Of a DNA stretch of 64,000 nucleotides, positions 47,668 through 59,700 are shown piece by piece. A program made the position numbers and the translations under genes. A model generated the notes under the pieces. The model made no database searches and had not been told where the DNA came from. It saw only the letters and a program-made list of their open reading frames with translations. Positions within the stretch are counted from its first letter, which is position 1, and each line of letters opens with the position of its first letter. The stretch is from Strongylocentrotus droebachiensis (lineage: Eukaryota > Echinodermata > Echinoidea > Camarodonta > Strongylocentrotidae), in assembly GCA_035222895.1 (NCBI GenBank), contig JAVYIG010005316.1:1-64000 (forward strand). Reading direction: 5' to 3'.

Positions 47668-50600
47668 ATGACCGCAATGACGTCTTGCATGCTTCAAGGA
47701 AAGCGGTTCTACTGCCGTGAGTGGGCCTTCCAGAAGCTTGTTCATGGCTTGGACAACAGGCAAGCTTCAAGAACATGTGGAACACTTATTATGGGAGGGC
47801 CAGGCAGTGGAAAGAGCGCCCTCTGCTCCGAGATTGTTTGGCCAAACAGTGCTGGGAAGCAACGTAGTCTCACAAAGAGGATGCTGGCGTATCATTTCTG
47901 TGAGGCTCACAATCGAGAGTCCCTGTCTGTGTCAAAGTTCATTCTGGGACTGGTTAACATGATCACACGTTCCACTCTCATTCATGGCTATGATGAGAAG
48001 CTGAGGGATCCAAGCGTGCAAGCTGTCCTGGAGCCTGCTGCATGTGAGCGGAATCCAGATGAGGCATTTAAGAATGGAGTGTTGGTGCCTCTTTGTTCTC
48101 TGAATCCACCTTCTCGCAACTGCTTCATTCTGGTAGATTCTGTGGATGAGGCCTATCCTGTGTTGGAAGGAGACAGTCCTGCAGGAAGCAGAACCATTGC
48201 AGAGCTTCTTGCGAATCACCATGAGCTCTTTCCACCTTGGCTTTGTCTACTATGCAGTGCCCGTCGTCAGAGTAAGACTGTTACCCGCATGTTCACAGGT
48301 TTCCGCAAGCTCAGCCTGGATGACCTTCGCAAGTCTCACGTAGTTAGGGATGTGCAGCAGTACATTCTGAGGAGGCTTGATCATGAGGAGGCAATTCGTA
48401 CACAGCTGAGTAAGGATACTGCAGAAATGCTGAATCAACTGCATATCAAGAGTAATGGCTGCATCATGTATCTCGAGAAAGTCCTGGATGGAGTGGCAGA
48501 TGGCTTCATTTCACTTCAAGACATCACTGAAATTCCAGGAACTCTAAATGGACTATACTTATGGTTGTGTCAGCGGCTATTCCAGAAAAAACATTTTACA
48601 AAAATAAGGCCAGTTCTTGGTGTGATGCTTGCTGCTCAGTGCCCTCTAACTGAGCTGGAACTGTACGCATGTGCAAAGACTCGCAACTTTGCCCTTACAA
48701 GAGAGGAGTTCCAGGACAGGCTTAAGATGATGTGCAAAATCCTGGTGAGAAGCAAGGATAACAGGATTCTTCTCTTTCACCATAGCTTTTCTGAGTGGCT
48801 CCTAGATGTCAAGTATTGCACACAGAAGTACATGTGCAGTCTCACTGAAGGCCACACCATGCTTGCTCTGAGGTATACCTGTAGTGCACCAGATTTGACT
48901 CCTTCACAGGTGCAGGACTTTGCAAGAAATTTGATCCAAGCAGGGCTTTCTCCACCTCTTGATAGTAGCTCTCTCGCACTGTGGCTTATCTGGGCTGGTA
49001 CACCACTCTATGATTGCCTAGCCTCTCAGTCACCAAAGGATAAGCAAGTCACACAACTCTTAGTCAGTGCTGGTGCCAGAGTCGTAGACATAGACAGGAA
49101 TTCTTTGATTCTCCAAGATGCTCTCGATAAGCAGGAATCCCTGCATTCACTCATCAATAGTGGTGCATCCATAAACCAAGTTGATAGTAATGGTCGCTCA
49201 CTTCTTGCCAATGCTGCTTACAGCGGGAACCTGGAAGTTGTCCAGTCGTTGCTCATCTATGGTGCAGATGTTGGTGTGACTGATAGGACAGGCCAGACTG
49301 CACTTGGGTTGGCAGCACGACATGGACATGTGGAAGCTGTTGCTCTGTTGTTAAGCCACGACGCTGAGGTTGATCATGTGGATCATGATGGCTGGACACC
49401 TCTGCGCTCCGCAGCCTGGGCAGGTCATACAGATGTTGTTACAACACTTCTCAACAAGGGTGCAGTAGTGGACTGTAGTGACCACAATGAAAAAAGAACT
49501 GCATTGAGAGCAGCTGCATGGGGTGGTCATGCAGATATTGTCAAAACTCTTATTGATAGTGGTGCAAACGTAAATCAAGCTGATCACGAAGGAAGGACTG
49601 CACTAATAGCTGCAGCTTACATGGGGCATAGTGCCATTGCGGAATACTTGGTCAACAATGGAGCAGAAATAAACCATGAAGACTTTGATGGTCGCACTGC
49701 ATTATCTGTTGCTGCAATGTCCATCGCAGTAAACCAGGGTCACACTGATGTTGTTACGCTTCTAATTGAGAAAGGTGCTGCTGTGGACCATAGGGACCAT
49801 GAAGGTATGTCTCCACTCCTGGTTGCTGCCTACGAGGGTCACCAAACTGTTGTTGAACTACTGTTAGAAGGTGGAGCTGACGTTGACCATACTGACAACA
49901 ATAACAGGACGGCATTGATTGTTGCTGCCTCTATGGGACATCCCACAATAGTGAGGACACTTCTATACTGGGGTGCTGCTGTGGACACAATTGATGGAGA
50001 AGGAAGGACAGTCTTATCAATAGCTGCATCACAAGGTACCTGTGACATTGTTCGCATGCTGCTAGAAAGGGGATTAGATGAGATGCACAAAGATAACCAT
50101 GGCTGGACACCATTGCACATGTGTGCTTATGAGGGTCACCAAGATGTCTGCCTTGCCATTCTTGAGCAAGGGCCTCACGTCACTGTGGACATTGCTGATC
50201 GGGATGGCCGTACCCCCCTTGTACTTGCTGCTCAAGAGGGGCATATGGAAGGTGTAAAGGTGTTGCTCCTACATGGTGCCAATGTTTGTCATATCTCTCA
50301 TGACGGTCGGACAGCTCTTCGTGCTGCTGCATCAGAGGGGCACCAGGATCTTGTGCACTTATTCCTGGAGCATGGTGCAGAAATCAATTACAGAGATGCT
50401 GAAGGAAGATCAACCATGTACATGCTTGCCTTGGAGAATAAGCTCCCTATGGCTCAGTCCTTTCTGGCAAATGGTGCTGACACAGAGCTTTGTGACACAG
50501 AAGGGAGAACTGCTCTACATGTTGCATCATGGCAGGGTCACTCTGAGATGGTCTCTCTCATCCTTCAAAATAATGCAAATCCAAATGCAGTTGATAAGGA

Positions 50601-52440
50601 ACGCAGGTCTGTACTGCAGTCAGCAGCTTGGCAAGGTCACGTCTCAGTGGCAAAGGTATTACTGGAAAGAGGAGCTGATATCAACCACACATGTAATCAA
50701 GGAGCCTCAGCACTTTGCATTGCTGCACAAGAGGGCCATGTTGATGTTGTCAAAGCCCTACTCCAGTATGGTGCTAATCCAAATCATGCTGATCAGCATG
50801 GGCGTACTCCAATGAAAGTAGCCTTGAAGGGTGGACACGAGGAAGTCAGCAAGTTATTGGAAGATTATGGTGTTCAGAACCCTCTGTCACCTCCTTCAAG
50901 CAGAGCATCGTCGAAGAGAAGTGGCAGCTCCTTGTCATCAAGCAACAGTGACAATAAGCCATCAGTGTTAACTAATGGTGCCTTACTCCAAGGTAGTTCT
51001 CCTTCTAACTCGCCTGACTCCACTTATGATAAGAGAAAATCTTGCACTTCAAATCCTTCAACAAAGTCATCATCAAATCTTACGAACTCTACCAACAACT
51101 CATGCCTACATCTAAGTGGAATGAGAGAAAACAGATCAACAGCAACGTCTTTCACAGAGCAGGTACAACAACATATGGTATCACACAAGCGAACACCTTC
51201 TCCTCGTACTTGCTCTCCAGACCCTGCCCTGATGAGAAATGGCACACCAACAAAAATTACACCTACAACCTCTTTTCAGACAATACCTGAAAACATTACT
51301 ACAGCTCACAGTTCAGAGCAGCTGCAAGGAACTCCAAAGCATGGTAGTAGGAGGCATGCGTCTGGAGCATCCAGTGCTGCTTCCCGTAGAGCACAGTCTC
51401 CTGCTCATGCATCCTCTCGCTCATCATCTCCATCGATGCATCAACAGAGGGAACAGCTATCAGCAACCCCTAGTGAGGCATCTTCACAACCATCTCCAAG
51501 GCACTCCCCTAGACGCCAGAGCTCTTCAAGTGCTCCAAGCTCCCCAACAAATTCAGATGAGCGGAAGCCACCGCCAACTCCTCAGAGGGTTCGCAAATCT
51601 TCAAATCCCCTACCCAATGGATCTTCACAACACATCATGGTACATAACGTCAAGTCTGCTTCACCATCTCCAACGAGACGTGCTGTACCTCGGACAAGCA
51701 GTCAGCAGAAGCCTCCCAAGATGGGAAATGGGCATTTTCAGAATCATCAAGATGTCCCATCTCCTTGGCATAAGCAGCAAAGCCACATGCACCTGATTCA
51801 ACAGCACCAAGAATGTCAGCAATCTCTCTACAGGGCCAGCTCTCTAGGAAGCATCAATAGCCAGGAACTGAACACATCCTTCCAGAACCCTCCCAATGGT
51901 TCTCATCCTTACCCCCCTCAGGATTACTCCCCACGCCTATCCCGTAAGCAGATGAACGACAGCAATGGTTCCTGCCATTACTGCGGACAAAACCAACCAT
52001 CTCCTACACATGGTGCTAAGCACTCATTCCAGCAATCTGTGATCATGCAACAGAACGAAATGAAGATAACTTCATCCCATCATCGCTCAAACTCTCAACC
52101 TGTCAATCTGACACCTGATCAAATGAAGGCCTTTGCTCGCAAGGCCTCGCTACCAAATTCCTTCAATCAGATCAACATCTCCCGCTTGATGGGTGCCCAA
52201 AACAACCGTGTTCCAGGATCTCCTGAACCACGTGCCAGACGCAGTGGCATCTGCACTAACCCTAAGTTTCAGCGAAAGGCGAATACCGGTACTGGAATAA
52301 GCACTAGTCAAGGAATGCTGAACCAGTCAGGGATTATTACAAATGGAAATGGATTATCACCTCTGGAGATTAAGCAAGCAGCTAAGATTGGTTTTGAAGG
52401 GTCTTCCAGGAATGGATACAAGAAGGAGACACCCCTATAA
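47668..52440 (+). CDS. ANKRD50: ANKRD50 orthologue (ankyrin repeat domain-containing protein 50)
   Basis: The 1,590-residue protein is encoded in one exon. Residues 9-19 (LQGKRFYCREW) start the conserved N-terminus. A Walker A, GGPGSGKS, is at 43-50 and a Walker B-like FILVDSVDE at 153-161, marking a NACHT/STAND-type P-loop NTPase module. It is followed by helical sequence with GTLNGLYLWLCQRLF, typical of ANKRD50. About 18 ankyrin repeats span roughly 475-1070; one, near 680-715, has a 5-residue insertion. The tail (1071-1580) is Ser/Pro/Gln-rich and probably disordered, yet keeps short blocks shared with vertebrate ANKRD50 (SPDSTYDK, FTEQVQQH, CTNPKF). It ends KKETPL, a class I PDZ ligand. 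The family acts in endosome-to-plasma-membrane recycling with SNX27, retromer and WASH. The tail is longer than in human ANKRD50 (about 1,430 residues in all). The start is chosen because it aligns with the vertebrate start; no ATG precedes it in frame in the exon. Confidence 0.95.
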   Translation: MTAMTSCMLQGKRFYCREWAFQKLVHGLDNRQASRTCGTLIMGGPGSGKSALCSEIVWPNSAGKQRSLTKRMLAYHFCEAHNRESLSVSKFILGLVNMITRSTLIHGYDEKLRDPSVQAVLEPAACERNPDEAFKNGVLVPLCSLNPPSRNCFILVDSVDEAYPVLEGDSPAGSRTIAELLANHHELFPPWLCLLCSARRQSKTVTRMFTGFRKLSLDDLRKSHVVRDVQQYILRRLDHEEAIRTQLSKDTAEMLNQLHIKSNGCIMYLEKVLDGVADGFISLQDITEIPGTLNGLYLWLCQRLFQKKHFTKIRPVLGVMLAAQCPLTELELYACAKTRNFALTREEFQDRLKMMCKILVRSKDNRILLFHHSFSEWLLDVKYCTQKYMCSLTEGHTMLALRYTCSAPDLTPSQVQDFARNLIQAGLSPPLDSSSLALWLIWAGTPLYDCLASQSPKDKQVTQLLVSAGARVVDIDRNSLILQDALDKQESLHSLINSGASINQVDSNGRSLLANAAYSGNLEVVQSLLIYGADVGVTDRTGQTALGLAARHGHVEAVALLLSHDAEVDHVDHDGWTPLRSAAWAGHTDVVTTLLNKGAVVDCSDHNEKRTALRAAAWGGHADIVKTLIDSGANVNQADHEGRTALIAAAYMGHSAIAEYLVNNGAEINHEDFDGRTALSVAAMSIAVNQGHTDVVTLLIEKGAAVDHRDHEGMSPLLVAAYEGHQTVVELLLEGGADVDHTDNNNRTALIVAASMGHPTIVRTLLYWGAAVDTIDGEGRTVLSIAASQGTCDIVRMLLERGLDEMHKDNHGWTPLHMCAYEGHQDVCLAILEQGPHVTVDIADRDGRTPLVLAAQEGHMEGVKVLLLHGANVCHISHDGRTALRAAASEGHQDLVHLFLEHGAEINYRDAEGRSTMYMLALENKLPMAQSFLANGADTELCDTEGRTALHVASWQGHSEMVSLILQNNANPNAVDKERRSVLQSAAWQGHVSVAKVLLERGADINHTCNQGASALCIAAQEGHVDVVKALLQYGANPNHADQHGRTPMKVALKGGHEEVSKLLEDYGVQNPLSPPSSRASSKRSGSSLSSSNSDNKPSVLTNGALLQGSSPSNSPDSTYDKRKSCTSNPSTKSSSNLTNSTNNSCLHLSGMRENRSTATSFTEQVQQHMVSHKRTPSPRTCSPDPALMRNGTPTKITPTTSFQTIPENITTAHSSEQLQGTPKHGSRRHASGASSAASRRAQSPAHASSRSSSPSMHQQREQLSATPSEASSQPSPRHSPRRQSSSSAPSSPTNSDERKPPPTPQRVRKSSNPLPNGSSQHIMVHNVKSASPSPTRRAVPRTSSQQKPPKMGNGHFQNHQDVPSPWHKQQSHMHLIQQHQECQQSLYRASSLGSINSQELNTSFQNPPNGSHPYPPQDYSPRLSRKQMNDSNGSCHYCGQNQPSPTHGAKHSFQQSVIMQQNEMKITSSHHRSNSQPVNLTPDQMKAFARKASLPNSFNQINISRLMGAQNNRVPGSPEPRARRSGICTNPKFQRKANTGTGISTSQGMLNQSGIITNGNGLSPLEIKQAAKIGFEGSSRNGYKKETPL

Positions 52441-52450
52441 TGGTGAGTCT
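52441..52450 (+). other. Splice-donor-like site immediately after the ANKRD50 stop
   Basis: TAATG|GTGAGTC follows the stop codon within 3 nt and matches the donor consensus well. It suggests an intron in the 3' UTR. Being so close to the stop, it should not mark the transcript for nonsense-mediated decay. The acceptor is not located. Confidence 0.5.
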
Positions 52451-55400
52451 AAACTTCTTGTTCATTTTCTATGTGGTTGAATTTGTGTAGACTTATATTG
52501 TCTACGTACATGTAGTGGAGAGAGTGTAAATTGTACCATCTGAAATACACACATTTCAATACCCCCCAACCAGCTCCGGTCTAAATGTACCTAAATTACG
52601 TTACTTGCAGTCATAAAGCTTCTTTTGCTCAGTTCTTAGGATTGATTTTTTACAAGTGGACTGATGACCTTTATATATATATTTTTTTTTTTTTTTTTTG
52701 GGGGGGGGGGGGGAAATTTACGTTCTGACATTTTTTTTCAAAACATCCAAATCTTCCACAAGTTTTTCAGATGCACTTTGCAAATACACTAAAAGTAGGG
52801 GTTATTCTAAAACCATACATGTTTATGAACTTATGATATAATTTTTTTAAAAATTGAGATCCTTGGGTTTCACCTCCATCACGATCCGTCATATTCCCCG
52901 TCATATTTGACCTGAACAAGCGACGATCCCATGACCATCTGCAATATTGATGTAGTAATAAGAACCCTGACTCTCTTGTAATCCCTCTAAGAACGCCCTG
53001 TCTGCTGTTTGGGATCTGTTCCATCTTTAAAAGGTCAAGTTATTGGTCATGTTTATGTCCTTACCACCTGTATGTCGCTGCTGTTGACCCAATAGGGTGT
53101 GGTATGCCCATCTGCCACAACCAATCAAACTCCTAATGGCCCGTTTACACCATAGGAAATTCATACGAAACTCGCTTTTTTTAATAAAGAAACGTTGTTT
53201 AAAGAATCACGGTATAAGGAAAGGAACAGGTATAGACTAGAAAAGAAAGTTGTATAAAGAATGTGTAAAGAAACTGATTTTGACGAGGTCAGTTAACATG
53301 AAGCAGCCCAGTTTGTATACAATGTTCGTACAAAACAATGATCTGACTAGAACGGGACCCTGATTCTTTATTAAGCTCCTGTTTAAAACAGTGCTTTAAC
53401 AGGCGTTTGTATGACGTTTCATAATACGACTTTCAGACTAGGGATGAATTATCGTATAGCTATGCAAGACTCGTATGGCTATACGATGAGTGCTAGTAGT
53501 CTGGATGCAGGGATACTCTCATCTTCCTCCAGAATAGCCAATAAAACTTTGCTGCAGGAAACTGCTTGTTACATCAAATCACATGAAGTAATCATAGTAC
53601 TCTCGGTCCTAAGCACTTATCCTGGGCTGGGTACAAAAAGGAAATCAAGAAAAATTGAAGGAAACTGACAATTGTGTGATTTCCTGTCAGATGTGGAATT
53701 TTGATCTTGTTTGGTTTTGTCCCTTCCAGTAGTAGAGAATCATTTTTCCCACGCTCCGAAAGGAAAAAAGAGAAATGATGTCTTTGACTTGGGCGAGTTG
53801 ACATGATGATTTACAGGGAGCAATTGAAACGGTCCCTGGGCTTATTATGATGGAATCTACAAGGAGCCCAGTCGTCAGCGTAATGTTACAAATTTTAGTT
53901 GAATTCTATCAAGCACCTTATTGTCCTGGGAATAATGGTCCAGATGTGCCTGACTGATTCACTGACATTTGATCTAATCCCAATTCAAATCTGAAAACCC
54001 AATTGGACTCATTTGAAGAATATTCTATTGGATACGTTTGATTGAAGAAACTTCCAATCTGTTGTGCTTGTTGTGACTGAGAACGGTTTGCGTTGTTTTG
54101 TTGAAGTCTCATTCTGTGATGACTGCTTTGTAACAGAATTGACAAGTTATATTAGGAGAGCCTTTTGTCATAACTGTAAGATCAGTTTACTATCATTATA
54201 TCATGATGAATTTTTAATGGAATAGACTTGTTATATTTAGGACTCTAGGTGAGCTTAGTGACAGAACTGGCACGATTTGGTTGTCTGATTTGTCTCATAC
54301 AATAATACTTGAATGATGTACATTACATGTAGGCCTCTACATGTACAGTATGTACTGTACATGTATGTACTGTATATCATTGTCTTTTTTTATCAGTCTG
54401 TCTGCTGGTCTCTCTGTCTCTCCCTCTTGTCAGTTTCTCTCTCTTTGACTCTTTTTTTCTTCTATCTCTCTCTTTTTGACTATTACTCTCACACATAGAC
54501 ACACGCACACACATTCTCTCTCTCTCTCTCTCTCACTCTCTCTCATCTTCTCTCTTCCCTCTAGAACAGACACCCATGATTGGAATGTAGGGCATTCCTT
54601 TCTAGTTTCACCGATCCTCTCAACAAACCATCATAATTCACTCCCTCTCATGCTTCTGCCCTGCCCAGTGCCAATACAGTATTTCATTTCCATGCAAGTT
54701 TATCATAACCTGCTCTAAAATCACAACAAGACTCTCTACTGTACTCTCTCCAAACTCTCCCCAAACTCAAACAGTAACAGCTTGTTAGGCTGCAACTCAT
54801 TTCTGAATTCGAGTCAGGTCTAAAAATTAGGTTATGCATTTGTTTCTAGTTTCCACAATATTGCAGTGATGGCTGTTGTACATTTGTGCATTGTATTTTG
54901 GGGGTTAAAATTCATTTTTTTAAATATAATTAGCCTACATAATTCCGTAGCAGACCAGCCCCAAGTGTTATCAGTTAGTATAATCAGGATGCATGTTGGT
55001 TTTACTTTAACAAATGTAGGCATATACAGTGTATTCTATTTGTTATGTAGTTGATGGAAATATTATATTCTCTGCAAGTGATCTTACAATTATTTCTCTT
55101 GCACCCCCACCAATACAATAGTGTAGGCCTACATGTACATCTTGTATTTAATGCTGTTGATTTATATTTATAAAAGAAATTGCTGGAAAGCCAAGGGATT
55201 TAGATAACTTGGCTCAGACATTCCAAATAAGTGATATTGGTTAACATAATTATATTCATTCTTCATGCGGTAAAATATATTGGATTTCCGAGGTACATGT
55301 AATTTCCCCATGATTTTTTGAACAAAGGCCATTACAGTAGTAATTCAGATATTTTGCTAAAATTTCCATGCTGCCATACGGTTTGAAGAACGGCCACTTA

Positions 55401-56162
55401 GATCACTTATATTTTCTTTTCTGCGGATTTTGCCAAATTGAGAAAGTCTGGCAAGTTGCATACACATGTACTTCATTTAACAATAACCAGTATCTGATTG
55501 CTTTGCCGAATTTTCCAATCCACCCAAATTAACCACTGATTTGTCTTTTATTTTTACCTAATATACAGTAGTTACTACATGTAGATTTAGCAATAATAAA
55601 TGAAGCAAGTCTTTGTGGGAAGATTTGCTCCAAAGCGGTCACTTTTTCCAGCCATGTCCAGGTCTCTGTTTTCATTGCAATTTTGATCTTGGAGCCCCCT
55701 ACTGTGCGTATGCCTAAATGAGAAAATTGATTGAAATTACCCCTCCCCACTCTCCATCATTAGTGACCGTTCAAGTAATCACAGGCTAAAGGGGCATGGT
55801 AAGGGACAGATTGCACAGAGGGGCGTGTATCTGGTCCTATAAGATTATAGATTGAAGAGATACATGTATAGGAAGGGTTCTAAGTAAGGTAAGATCATAG
55901 ATGTACACTGTAGCCAGGATTTCTTAATTGTGTAGTACTGGCTGGCAAATATGAAATAATTTACAATAGGCTAGAATTATTGAGATACATGATACATTTT
56001 CTGAAATACTGTAGGATGGGGGGGGGGGGGGGGGAGGGGGAGGGTAGGTGGGGGATACAGGAATCTCATAGCAACAACTCTGGAACATGATCAGTCAGAA
56101 ATACAAAAAAAAAAAAAAACGATCAATTGGTCAAATTTCTTTTACAATCTCAAAGGAACTTC
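52451..56162. other. Downstream non-coding region
   Basis: Either 3'-UTR intron or intergenic. It holds poly(T)/poly(G) runs (52683-52713), a (CT)n block (about 54385-54550), a G-run (56018-56034) and TACATGTA palindromes. No exon is seen. Confidence 0.4.
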
Positions 56163-56701
56163 TTAAAGGTACTATGTCCCTTTTGCAGCCAACCTCAAAT
56201 GCTGTAGAACTTTGCAGGAATTATGAATATGTCATGTATGTCCTACTGTGAAATTTAAACGTTAGCAGTGTCCTCATATTTAAATTATGCAAGGAAACCC
56301 GTTTACTTGCTAGACTTCACTGTCAGACACTATTGAGTGACTGACTGGCCTTTTTTCTTCTTTGGTAATAACATACATGAAAAGAGTTGTAAAGGGTACA
56401 TGAGCATTTGCCTACATCAATAACCCACTTCTTGTGATGGCCAAGATTAAACTAATTGAATATTTGCGCAGCATAAAACGTATGACCATTCGGTACAATT
56501 GTCTGAAAATCAAGACTATTACTTTTGGGCTCTATAGCCCTAAAGTCGATTTGACAACTAATAGTCGTTATTTTCCCACTTGAAGACATTTTCAAGCCCC
56601 ACCTTTTTTAGGGAAGTTCTAAATTAGTATTATCTTTCAAATGCAGTTGGAATTTAACTTTTTCATTTTTTTGGCCTGCAAATGGGACATAGTACCTTTA
56701 A
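56163..56701 (+). mobile_element. TTAA-type MITE, complete copy
   Basis: TTAAAGGTACTATGTCCC at the left and GGGACATAGTACCTTTAA at the right form inverted termini, extended by TTTTGCAGCC and GGCCTGCAAAT to about 28 bp. TTAA is outermost on both sides, the target site of piggyBac- and Kolobok-type elements. The length is 539 bp. It has no ORF worth calling. Two further copies lie at 11664-12145 (reverse) and 25902-26385. Confidence 0.95.
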
Positions 56702-59700
56702 GCAACAAAAATGAGGATACATTTTATTCACAGAGGTGATTAAATATCTTGTCTTGGTCGATGTTTGTACTGGTAATGGGATGGGTCTTTGTGTACTTAA
56801 GCAGCAGACATATTGTAGATATTGGGCCTTGCTCATGAATTCTTTCAATACAATGAATATTGCATTACATGACAGGCAAGCTAAATCTGGAGCTCCAGTT
56901 TGAAATTATGGCAGGGTTATGAAGCGCTTCTAGACCTTGCACCTTGCACTTTCCTGAGTTCATTCTTGTCTGAAATCTAAATCTACATGTAGCAATATTG
57001 TGATTGATTAACAAAAGCACCAATCAAAATAATCTGCAGGAATTTATAAATTGGTCCCATTACTTGATTATTTTCCTCTTTGTTCATGCATTGACAAAAT
57101 GCAGTCAAAATCTTTGAATAGCACAAGGAGGATAAAAAAATGATTTCTTTTGGTATTCTTTTAATAAAAATCCGTTTGCTAAATGCTCAAAGACATTGAG
57201 GAAAGCATTTGCAACATAATGTATCCCATTTCATTATTGTTTTTGTGGCTAAATTTTGATCAAAGTTATCGTTCAGATAATTTGTATATATGTCATTGCA
57301 TGTTATCTTCTTTAATGTCAGTTTGCTAGATGTAAAATCAAACCCTCTACTTGTTTAGTGCCTGTGAGGCTGTATGGATACAATGGAGATTGTTAAAAAA
57401 ATATTGTCATTGTAGGATGATTTTCATTTTCTATGGGTTATTTTCTCTTCTAGTATATATCCACCCAGGTAAATCTAGACTAATAAAATCCAACCACTCC
57501 TAGTATTCATGGTTGGAATGAAATGAACTGAAGCAGACAGCGAACAAAACATGTGTAAAATCTTACATGTAGGTACATGTATGTAGGTGAGAATAAGAAC
57601 TGGCAATATTGTGGAGCAAATGAAAGCTGTTATTAGAAAATGTGCTGATGCAAGGTAATTAGGACTTCATTATGCCACCATCCAGACAAAGGAAATATTA
57701 ATTGTCATCTTCCTCCGCTACCAGGGATCGCTATCAATCGATATCAGGCGTGATTTAATTAAATTTCATCCCCCATTATTTCTGCCAGGGAAACCGACAC
57801 CTCTATCGTCGGTTGTCGTCGTCGATGCTGTTTTCTACCACTGCTATGTACACTGGAAAATGGGGATGCTAATTAGGAGTACAGTGTTAGTCTGGGTGTG
57901 GAGCTCATACTGTGGGCATTGACTCTACTGAACGTGGCAGGCTATGTCTACTGGCCAATGGCTGTATTATTAGCCTACATGCATAGGCCTAGATCTCCTT
58001 GTTTCGGTCAAGTACCAGCAGGGCATAAGTGCCCATACTTGGCATTTAACCTTGATCATGGAGGCCCCCAGCTCCCCGGTATATACAGCCCTTCATTATG
58101 ACCACCAACCAAGGCAACCATTGTCATCATCACTCATTTCAAATTTTGAACAAAAGATTTTGCCCCATGAAGGATTATTTGTGGTTATTTTGAGATTTTT
58201 TTTTTAGGGGCTATGGGCCCCAAAATCCCAAGCTCCAGGGACATAACAAAAATACCACCCTAAATAAAGAGCACTTCAATTTTGAACACTTTTGTGGTTG
58301 CTGTGATACCTCTCTCAAGCAATTAACCAATATTACAGACAACATGTTGATCAGAAGACAAGACAAGGTCAGAGAAGCCTGCCAGAATGGCTTCTAATCT
58401 AGAGAGTAGAGACCTCATCTTGGCTCATAAATCCAGCGCTACTCATGTTAATTCAAGGGTGGAAAGTACAGAGCATTTCTCTCCATATATAGAGCTAAAA
58501 TTGGCTTACTAATCCCCTCTCTACACCACAACATGTACTTTAATTGATTCACTTCACAAAATTAGCAATATTCTAAAACTGTTCCCTGCCTTCCTTTGGC
58601 TTTGTCTTTGTAATCCTTTGGATCATGGTGCCCATGTTGATTGACCCAAGATGAAGAAAGACCAGATTAATTGCCTGAGAAACTGGTATTCTTGTCCCGT
58701 TTGTGTTCAATCTTTTAATCTTAAAGGGATATATCCAAGCGTCAGGTGTACATTGACTTGTTAAGGTAGGAGCAGTGTGTAACAGTATGATGCTGTTGAC
58801 TCATTCCCTTCAGTTACTTTGTAACAGAGGGCAGACATGATCCTGGATCAGGTGAAATATGAAGAGGGAGAGATTGCTTGCTGGAGCTTCTTGCTTTTAT
58901 AAGGTCTAACATCGACTCGACTCTGATTAATTGGTTCTACAAAATATGCAGGTGACAATCAAATTGGAAGGAATCAAAAGGTTTTGAATTTATTTTGATT
59001 TTGTTTTTTTGGGGGGCAGGATCATAATATGTGCTTATATTCTGTTGTCTCTATGCCAAGAATAACTCCTACATGTAGGTTCAAAATTCAAATAGCCATG
59101 AGATTTTCTACTTGACTATGGAGTAAAGTAATTTCCATTTTGCTTGCTTTTACTTTGCAGTTTACAATACTTTATTGATAAAATGTACATGTACCTGTAA
59201 GTGATGATATGGTCGAATTCATCAAAGTGATCACACAATTTTCCTTGAATTTTAAAATGTACCTACATGTACATGTACTTGTATCAAAATTTAATACCAA
59301 CACATACATGTACATGTAGAGATTTGGGTACCACTATCTGTTGGGCAATACATCATTGACTACATGTGCATGGATGATGGCGTTGAGACCCAAGGCAGTG
59401 TAACATGTCTGCCTCATTCACTTTGGGTGAAGTCTTAAGTTTCTGCTAGATGTTATTTGTTTATTCTTAAGTTAGGTGACTCTTCTGTTTGTGCACACCT
59501 TATCCCTCTTCCTTGCCCCCTTCCTCACCCCTCCCTCACCTAGGTGTGTTCACATACAGTAAACAATTTCACACTTGTAGGTCTTGATGTATATCAGGTT
59601 GGGAGACTTCCTCCCCCCAAAAAACCCTTCCTCCCCCCAAAAAACCCTTCCTGGGACCTTTCAATAGAATTGCTCAAAGTAGGAGTTCTGTGAGAATTGA

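Noticed and set aside
47486..47671. 61-codon frame overlapping the ANKRD50 start
   Set aside because: Its ATG lies in the intronic polypyrimidine region before the acceptor. Only the exon part could be translated, and no homology is seen.
50273..50815. 180-codon frame inside ANKRD50
   Set aside because: A shadow of the ankyrin-repeat coding sequence in another phase; likewise other frames within 47.7-52.4 kb.
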